NCBI GenBank assembly: GCA_023935145.1
Contig: CM043700.1
Coordinates: 38,854,620 to 38,918,619, forward strand
Direction: 5' to 3'
Origin: Bretschneidera sinensis
Taxonomy: Eukaryota > Streptophyta > Magnoliopsida > Brassicales > Akaniaceae
Length of the DNA stretch: 64,000 bases
A model generated the notes under the pieces. That model ran no database searches. It had not been told where the DNA came from and saw only the letters and a program-made list of their open reading frames with translations. Position numbers and translations under genes: made by a program. Positions 39,201 to 47,800 of this stretch are shown here, one piece after another (position 1 is the stretch's first letter; the number at the start of each line of letters is the position of its first letter).

Positions 39201-41844
39201 CATAGCTCAATACTCAGCCTCAGCACTAGAACGAGCAACAACATTTTGCTTCTTACTCTTCCAAGTAACCAAATTCCCACCAACAAAGGTACAATAACTG
39301 GACGTAGACCGCCGATCATAATGAGAACCAGCCCAGTCAGTATCACTAAAGCCAATGATAGAAAGAGAAGTACAGGGTTTATACAACAAGCCTCTACCAG
39401 GGGTACCCTTCAGATAATGGAGAATACGACAAACAGCATCAAAATGAGGTTGGCGAGGAACATGCATGTACTGACTAACGACGCCAACGGCATAGGTAAT
39501 GTCAAGGCGAGTAACAGTAAGATAGATTAATTTTCCAACCAACCTATGATATCGACCAACATCAACAAACAGATCACCCTGTTCACTATCAAGTTTTGTT
39601 GTAGAGTCCATAGGAGTATCCACAGGGCTGAGCCTAAGAGACCGGTTTCAGACAAAAGATGAAGGACATATTTCCGTTGGGAAAGGAAAAGACCCCGAGA
39701 AGAGCGAGCAACTTCAATCCCAAGAAAATATTGAAGAGCACCCAAGTCCTTAGTATGGAACTGCTAGCCCAAATAGCACTTCAAATCAGCAATGCCAGTT
39801 GAATCACTCCCAGAAACAATAATGTCACCCACATAAACAATCAAAACAATGGTGCCAACAGTGGAATGACGAACAAAGACGGAATGATCAGAGGTAGAAC
39901 GTTGGAACCCATATGCAAGAACAACAGTACTGAATCGATCAAACCAAGCTCGAGGAGATTGTTTCAAACTATACAAGGCTTTCTTTAGACGACATACAAG
40001 ATGGCCATTCCCAGCAACAACATATCCTAGTGGTTGGTCCATATACACTTCCTGTCACTACGTCCACCAACGCAACCACCACCACCACGAGAACCACCAC
40101 GAAAATTACGGCCTCCACGGCCATCGCGGAAACCACCACAAAATCCTCCACGGCCTCCACTGTTAGAGACCAAGGCAGTAGTCTCTGAAGAAGTAACAGG
40201 GGAACTAATCAAGGGAGAATGCTATCCTAGAGAAGAACGCAAAAGCCGGGAATAGTCATTAGCAGCCATAGGCAAGGTCTCACTTGCAAGGATCTGATCT
40301 TTAAAGCCACGAAGATCAGAGTCCAAACCAAACAATAAGCTAGCAATCATAAACTCCTCCCATTGCTTCTTCTGCTGCTCTAAATTAGTGGTAAAAGGTC
40401 TATGCTGCAATAATTGATCCCACAAATTCTTAAGTGTGCTATAATACTCGGATAAAGGTTTCTCAGACTGTTTGGTGATGAAAATTTTCTCATAGAGCTC
40501 ATACACACGAGAAACATTACTCTGATGAGAAAATGAATCTGCAATTGAGTCCCAAATTTTCTTGGAGGAGTCACAAAATTCAACGGTGGTAGCAATATCG
40601 AGATCCATACCATGCTATAGCAATCCCATAACAGCGGAGTCCTCACAAATCCAATCTTCATAAGTTGGATCACTAGCACTAGGAAGATTGTCAGTCAAAT
40701 ACTTCAACTTTCGATGTGCACGTAAATAAACTCTAACTGCATGTGCCCAAGCCATGTAATTCAGACCATTCAACTTTTTCGAAGTGATAGATTTAGGCAA
40801 ATCATTGGTAACATTAAAAATGGGGAGTTTGTCTTCAGTCTTAGTGCTAGATTTCTCTTCTGCTATCTCAAACACAAGGTTCAAACAACAAAAACAGATC
40901 TGATACTAAACCAACAGACCCTTAAATCAGTCAAAGAAGCAGTAACAGACTTGAGAAAAAGGCAAACCTCCCAAAGCACTTGAGAAACCCACAAGAAGAT
41001 CAACAAACTAATGGAAAGGCACATTAACAGCCCTCTTTACACAGCAAGATGAATTAGAGCAAGGCTACAACCACCATACCAAAGCAGCAAAAGCAGGAAA
41101 CCAAGAAAGCAGAGGCCAGACTTCAAGAAAAAAACACAACCGACTCTTCAAATCATATAAAAAACAACCAATTGTGATCCAAACATCAAAACAACACCAA
41201 AGCCACTCAAGAATCACCTAGTCGGCACCCATAGAGACTACCTCAAGCAACAAAGTCGATCCAAAGTCCCAAAAACTGGAGTTTTTAAATATCGCACTAA
41301 AATATGAAAAAATGGAAGAAAAATTCGAAAACCATACCAAACGACCTGGGATCGCGACGAAACTTCACCAAAAATTTTCCCTAGGTGAGTCGACCAGATT
41401 GAGGGGATCAACTTACCTTGCTGACGTCAGCATCTATGTTGATGACGTCAGCAGATCTGTGTTGATGATTTCTTGTTGTGCTCCTTGTCTATTCTTCAGA
41501 TTTGTCACACAAGGATCGATTAGGAGGCTCTGCAACCAAGTTGAGTTGTAATCTAGGGTTTAGGTTAGATATGAGAGAGAGAAAGAGAGAAGAAGATGGA
41601 AAAGAAAGATTTAGAGTTTATTCAATTAACCCTTCACCTGCTAACATATTATTTATATATGAGATAGATAAGTCCAAGTACAAAACTGCCCTTCAGGAAA
41701 AATAAAGGAAATAAAAATAATAACTCTAACAAATATAAATTCCTAAAAATGTGGGTTTTCAACGTGGAAAAAAATTAGGGACAGAGACAGTATCAAATAT
41801 AATTATTACTTCACATATCCGGCAAAAAAGTATCAGTAGACAAA

Positions 41845-41898
<54 letters not shown>

Positions 41899-44800
41899 GA
41901 GTCATATACACTAGTCTAATTCTCTCTCTTTCCCTTCCTACCAGACTAGAACCTTGGAAGCGGAGAGAACTACGCAATCTCCCAATCTAAAATGAGACAA
42001 TCAATTTTTGATAAATCTACAATGAGACATTAAGTGGCAAAGCTTCTACTGATTTGTACAAACACACACATATCTGAATGGATCTGCAATAACTACTTTT
42101 GATATGCTTGGGACTCCAGCTCTTATGCATCTTGGAATTGAGCAAGATGATATGCTATAGAGGCCATGAGATTAAAAACTGCCATAGAAGGTAGCTCACC
42201 CGTCATTATAAGCCACAGATTAGTTTGGGTCCATCCTGTGATGCTCACTACAACTTGGGTTCAGGATCTTTCGTTCCCATTATCTTTTTTTTCGATAAGT
42301 AAATTTAAAGTTTATTAATAGAGCACCAAGACATTGCAACTCAAAGCCAATGGCTATTTACAATAGAGGAAATCCACAAAATCTAAAATATCAACATGAT
42401 TTACAAAGAAATTCTCTTTAAGCCAAAAATTGAGGATATTGAGCCAATAATCTCTAATAGTTCCAATAGACTTTTCCACTCCGTCAAAAGCTTCCTTCCT
42501 TTCTTTCTAAACTAACCAAAAAATAAAGTGCAGGATCAACAAATAGACCTTATTAACCTCCTTAGATGCCCTTAACCCACTCAAAACCCAAATTTTATCT
42601 TTCACAAAGCCCGCCATCACCCATGAAATCCCCAAGATTTTGTAAGCCATCTCTCACAAGCTTCTAGCTAATGAGCATTCCACCAAAAGATGATATATGG
42701 ACTCCATGCATTCTTTGCGAACATAGCACCTATTAACAGTAACTTTTCCCATCCTTTGCAAATCATCAAGAGTTTCCCACACAAAAAAAATGACTTTCTT
42801 AGGAGCATAGGAACACCAAATAGCTTTCCAAGGAAAGTTGGGATGACCATTCAAAAGAGAGTTTATCAAAGAGAATCTTATAAAAATCTGTCACCTTGAA
42901 GCCTTTTTCCAGACAAGGTCCCCAGCTCAAAATATCTTCTTTACCCACCTCCAACCTAGAGTTGTAGAGGGTTTCCACGAATCTCACTGCCATCCCTATT
43001 TCTCAATCATGAGCATTTCGAATAAAAGGCACATCCTAAGATACCCTATCATTAGACAAGGAGATACAAGAACTCACACTCGCCTCTTTGTCTCTCACGA
43101 AATAAAAAATAAACGGAAATTTGTCTATCAAAGGAGTATTCCCACACCAAGTGTCAAACCAAAGCCGCATCCTTTCTCCATTTCCCATTGACACCAAAAA
43201 AACAAGGGTAAAAGAGGAAGGGGTGAAAAACGACTGCTTGTATTTATTGTTTGTTGTGATAGATCAAGTAACAAGTGTCAAATAGTAGGGTGGCAAAGCT
43301 TTTATTAGTTAACATTCACATACTACCAAAAGATTAACAGGAAGGTTCATCCACGATGAATCATGCATAATTAATGAAAATGTCACAAACAAAGAAAAAG
43401 ACCAAAAGGGAACAACCCAAGACTTCAAACATTTGAGCAGACACCACCCAAATCAATGAAATAATTGAGACAGACATGAAGACTGTTACAAAATCCAGAA
43501 CACCTGTTACTGTTGTGTTGGTGCTTAGAAGGAAAAGGATTTTCCAAGATAAGTTCATGTCAGTACATTTACTTTGATATAGAGTTGTTTTCCTCTCCTC
43601 TCTTTGGGTTTTAACTCCAGGTCTATTCAGAGGCATCTCCCTGAATGATATGCAAAGAGATTAGAGGACTATCCTCATGAAATTCTTTTTTTTTTTCTAG
43701 GTCAACTCCTTGTCCTCCATCATTCTTCTCTCTCTCTCTCTCTCTCTCAATAAATTTCTTCTATCCCAGAAATATTGAGCTGTTACCATTCAAATTACTG
43801 ATTTTAGTATCTTTTTCTGAAATAAAAAACCCCAAGATTACTCCACTCATTAACAAGCTGAGCTGGCATTAAGTTGGCTCACAATAATACAGAAGTTCAT
43901 TCAATGGGCCAGCAACTACTTAAGAACCAATAAAACATCTGAAGTTGTTTGGTTCACTTATAAACAAATCACCAATATATGCATTTTAGTTTAAGAATTT
44001 GAAGCTTTAGCCAAATGATAACTCTATTTTAGTTCACCAAAGTAGCTCAACTTCGTCTCGCTCAAAAAAAAAATACCTTGTCAGCTACATGTACATATGT
44101 GCACATAGATAGATCATGACACTTAGACATTCCAGAAAAAGGATTAACTGTTAACTTGCACAAAGAAATCACATCAAATTTTAAAGGCATATAACTGTTA
44201 GGCACGTCGAGTGAGGATAAATCAAATCTTAAATTCATTTTATATAATCAGAATAATCCACCACCATATGAACTACCAGTGCAAAAATAATGCTTTCATT
44301 ATTGATATCAATAATAAATAAATAAATAAAAAGTAATAATGATCCGGTAGATCCAACTATAGATATTCAACAGAAAGACAGGTTTTGATGTTCTATCATG
44401 TTTACTTTTATCATCCGAAACAAACTGGATTGGAATGAGAGTAGTGGGAAAGGAGGGTTTTTACGCCTTCAGAAAATGAATCATTAAAGCAACAACTAAA
44501 TGGTAAGCAAAGCCTTTTCTAAGTTCACCTGTGCTAGCTTGCTGCTTGAATATCCCAACAGGCTTGTATATTTTCTTTTTCCAAAAACAGCATTCATGTC
44601 TTCTGTGTCAACAAAGCCAACATAATGCATCTACACCAAGAGAATCCGCATGTAAGCGTGACATCGGATGGAATTAATATGAAAAGGATCAATGTTTAAC
44701 ATAATGAATCACCAACTACAGCACTACATAGAAATAAATCACCCCCCCCCCCCCCCCCCTTCTTTGTCTCTTTTTGTAAGTAATCACATTTTTTTGATAA

Positions 44801-47800
44801 TTTGTCACTAAACACATTAATGAGAAGCATAAATGGGCTTGCCTAACATAGAAGGGATCTATTGTAGTTTCAAGTCTGGTACAAAACCCCAAATGAAGGA
44901 AAAGATAAAGAAAGAAAAGGAAAAAAAAAAAAAGCTAGCTCCTAGAATTCAAACTAGCTGAAAAAAGTAGGAGAACGATAGCAGCCAAATGAAACAATCA
45001 CCATCATGAAAAAAAGCACAGAAACATGAGCAACCCTCTGTGCATGTAGTTCCACAATCTTGAATGTATTTTAGAAGAAAATTAATAAAATCTTGAAGAA
45101 TAAAAATAGATCATATAATTTTTTCAGAAACACAAGCTATTTTGTTTACCCAGATCTGCCCAGGCATGTGAAATACCATTCAGAGAAAAACCAAGCTTCA
45201 TACCCCTCTCACCACCCAATATTGAGGTTTAACCTCAAACCTCTGGGTCTTTGTAAGTCCAATGTACTCTCTTCTTTTTTATTAGCAAGTCCAACCTACT
45301 TAATCATTAACCAAACCATAATCCTTAAGCGGCTGTTTGGTTGGTGGGATTAAGGTGGGAATGGACTAACTTAATCCCACATGAATAGTTATCCCTCATT
45401 TCATTGGAGGAATTCATTCATGTGGGATAAAATTAGTCCTAATCCCACTTTTTTAACCCACCTCCCCCATGGGATAGAATCATCCCATTTATGTGGGACT
45501 AAAATTTTTCTTTTTACCATGTTTACTCTTGAATAATAATTATTATAACAATAAAAATAATTGTTATAATTATTATAATATTATTTAAAATATTGTTTTA
45601 TTATTATAATAACATTTTTCATAAAAATAATTATTAAATAATAATAATATTATTATTATTATAATCTTATTTATAATAATATTATAGTAATAATTATCAT
45701 AATAATTACAAAAATAATGATGATGACAATAATAATAATTATTATAATTATGGTGATAAAAATAATAATTTAATAATAAATATTATTTATTACTTTATTA
45801 ATAGGAATTATAATAATTATTATTATTATGATAATAAACGTAATAAATTTTGAGTGATGATAAAACAATTATCATTATAACAATGATAATGATAGTAATT
45901 ATTATAATTATAATAATATAATTGTATTTATAATAATATTAATAAAAATATGTATTATAATTATGATGATAAAAATACTAATTTAATAATAATTTATTAT
46001 TAGAATAATAATTATAATAATATAATATAATATAATAATAATTATTATAATAATACTTAAACTTTAGGGTTTGTGAAAAAATTAGAGATTATTAAGAATG
46101 ATGAATAGTGTTAGGGTATTTTGGTATTTAGACTTCTTATCCCAGTTTAGTCCCAATCCAGCACTCATGAACCAAACATAAGGTATTACCACTTTAATTC
46201 CCTTTTATCCTATCCCACCGTAATCCTGTCCGTAAACCAAACGAACCCTAAAAGTTATATAATATTGAGTCCAACTTCCAATCTTGTATTGTCATTTCTG
46301 GCCCCAATGTGAAACCAAAACTGATCAATATTTACAAATAATTCATCAAACTATGATATGAACTTGGAGGTTGCACGTCGAGTTAACTAGCATACGTTCC
46401 AGATCAGCACAATGTTAATTCCTAAGATCATGCTAAATAGTGATTTATTGGCAGCAAATGCAATTTCTACCCAACATGACTCAATGACGGCAGTGGTGAA
46501 GCAATATAAAACAGAAATCAAAACACCTGACCTTCAATTTGCCATAGTGCTTTTCCATTCCCTCCCCCCCCCCCCCCCCAAACAAAGAAAAAAAAATATA
46601 TGGATCAGTTGACAGTTGAAGCATTTTCCTCTCATTCTCAGGAAGAGGCAATTAAATTCCATGGTTTTTATCCTTCAATGCTTTAAAAACGGAATTCTAT
46701 GTACTACCAAGAGGGAATATCATCAAAAATAAATTTTAGGCCTGAGATGGACAAATATTTGTGCTTTTGTACTCTAATGACATTGCAAGGATTTAACGAT
46801 CACGGAACTTACAACAGAGTTCACATTAATAATTCGGCTTGGGGAGCCTCTGATGAGGGATGGCAAAAGCAGTATTGAAAGCAGTGCTGGAGCCAAATGA
46901 TTCACTTGCATGTGTTCTTCATACCCATCTTTTGAAAATTTTTGTGGTTCTAAATACAGCAAAGTCAAAGCATATCAGTTAGTGATACTCAGGTTTCAAC
47001 GTAATCAGCATATTCAACAGCTTACTTAACTACCAATTCAAGAGAAGAAAGTAACAACAAAACACAATCAAGAGCAACAAAATAATTGGCCAATGCCTAG
47101 AAAACTTACTAAACAATAACCCATGTTAATATAGGATAAGAAGCACATTAATGACAATTAATTCTGTATGTACAAAAAGATTCTCCAACATCAATCCAAT
47201 AATACAGTCTTCATCAGATTTCAACTTAAAAGTATCACAATATACATACAATAATTCAAAAGGCATTAAAATCTTTAATTATAAAAAAAAAATCAAAAGA
47301 CACTAACCTGCCTATGGGGCACAAGCACCAAATACATGGTCCCATATCAAGAAAAGCAAAGAGCAAGAACTTATGTCAAAACACATAACCCTAAAGGATA
47401 GAGTGCGGTAACTCAGGCGATTTCTAACTTATGCGATGAGTTGCTTCAAGATTCCCCCATCGCTTTGCAATGAACTTGCTTCATTAATGACCATTTTTTG
47501 TGGGGCAGCAACATGACAAAATAAAATTCATCAGGTTAGTTGGAAGAAATTGTGTCACCAAAAAAAGGAACGGGTTTTCGTGACCTTGAGATGTTCGACA
47601 TGGCATTGCTACCGAAACAATGCTGGAGCTCTTGCAAAATCAGTCATCGTATTGCTAGAGTTCTCAAAGCGAAATATTACCCTCATGTCTCCACCTTGCA
47701 ACTGAGGTTGGTTTCATGTGCAATTGATTATTTAGCATAGAATAATGAAGAGTCGAGAATAGCTGAAGAAAGGTATTAGATAGAGTATTGGCAGAGGGCA

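Larger units (their letters stand above)
38674..41731 (-). mobile_element. Deleted Ty1/Copia element with perfect target duplication
   Basis: LTR copies (38674-38872 and 41539-41731) flank a shortened interior, and AATAT flanks both sides exactly (38669-38673 and 41732-41736). On the minus strand the element starts TGTTAGAG; TGGTTGCAGAGCC directly follows the 5' LTR (a variant tRNA-Met site), and CTTGAGAGGGAG precedes the 3' LTR. The LTRs differ by about 5 substitutions and a 6-bp indel. Gag is followed directly by RT and RNase H; zinc knuckle, protease, integrase and the RT start are missing. It is in FEY intron 5, same strand as the gene. Confidence 0.92.

Noticed and set aside
38674..41731. 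Calling the Copia element autonomous
   Set aside because: Protease, integrase and part of RT are absent, an RT catalytic residue is changed, and a stop interrupts RNase H.
44742..44759. Treating the poly-C run as a repeat-array or CRISPR-like signal
   Set aside because: It is a simple homopolymer in a plant intron; no spaced repeats are present.
47540..47740. Possible small host gene
   Set aside because: The text matches the post-RT region of plant LINE ORF2 and neighbouring frames continue that similarity.
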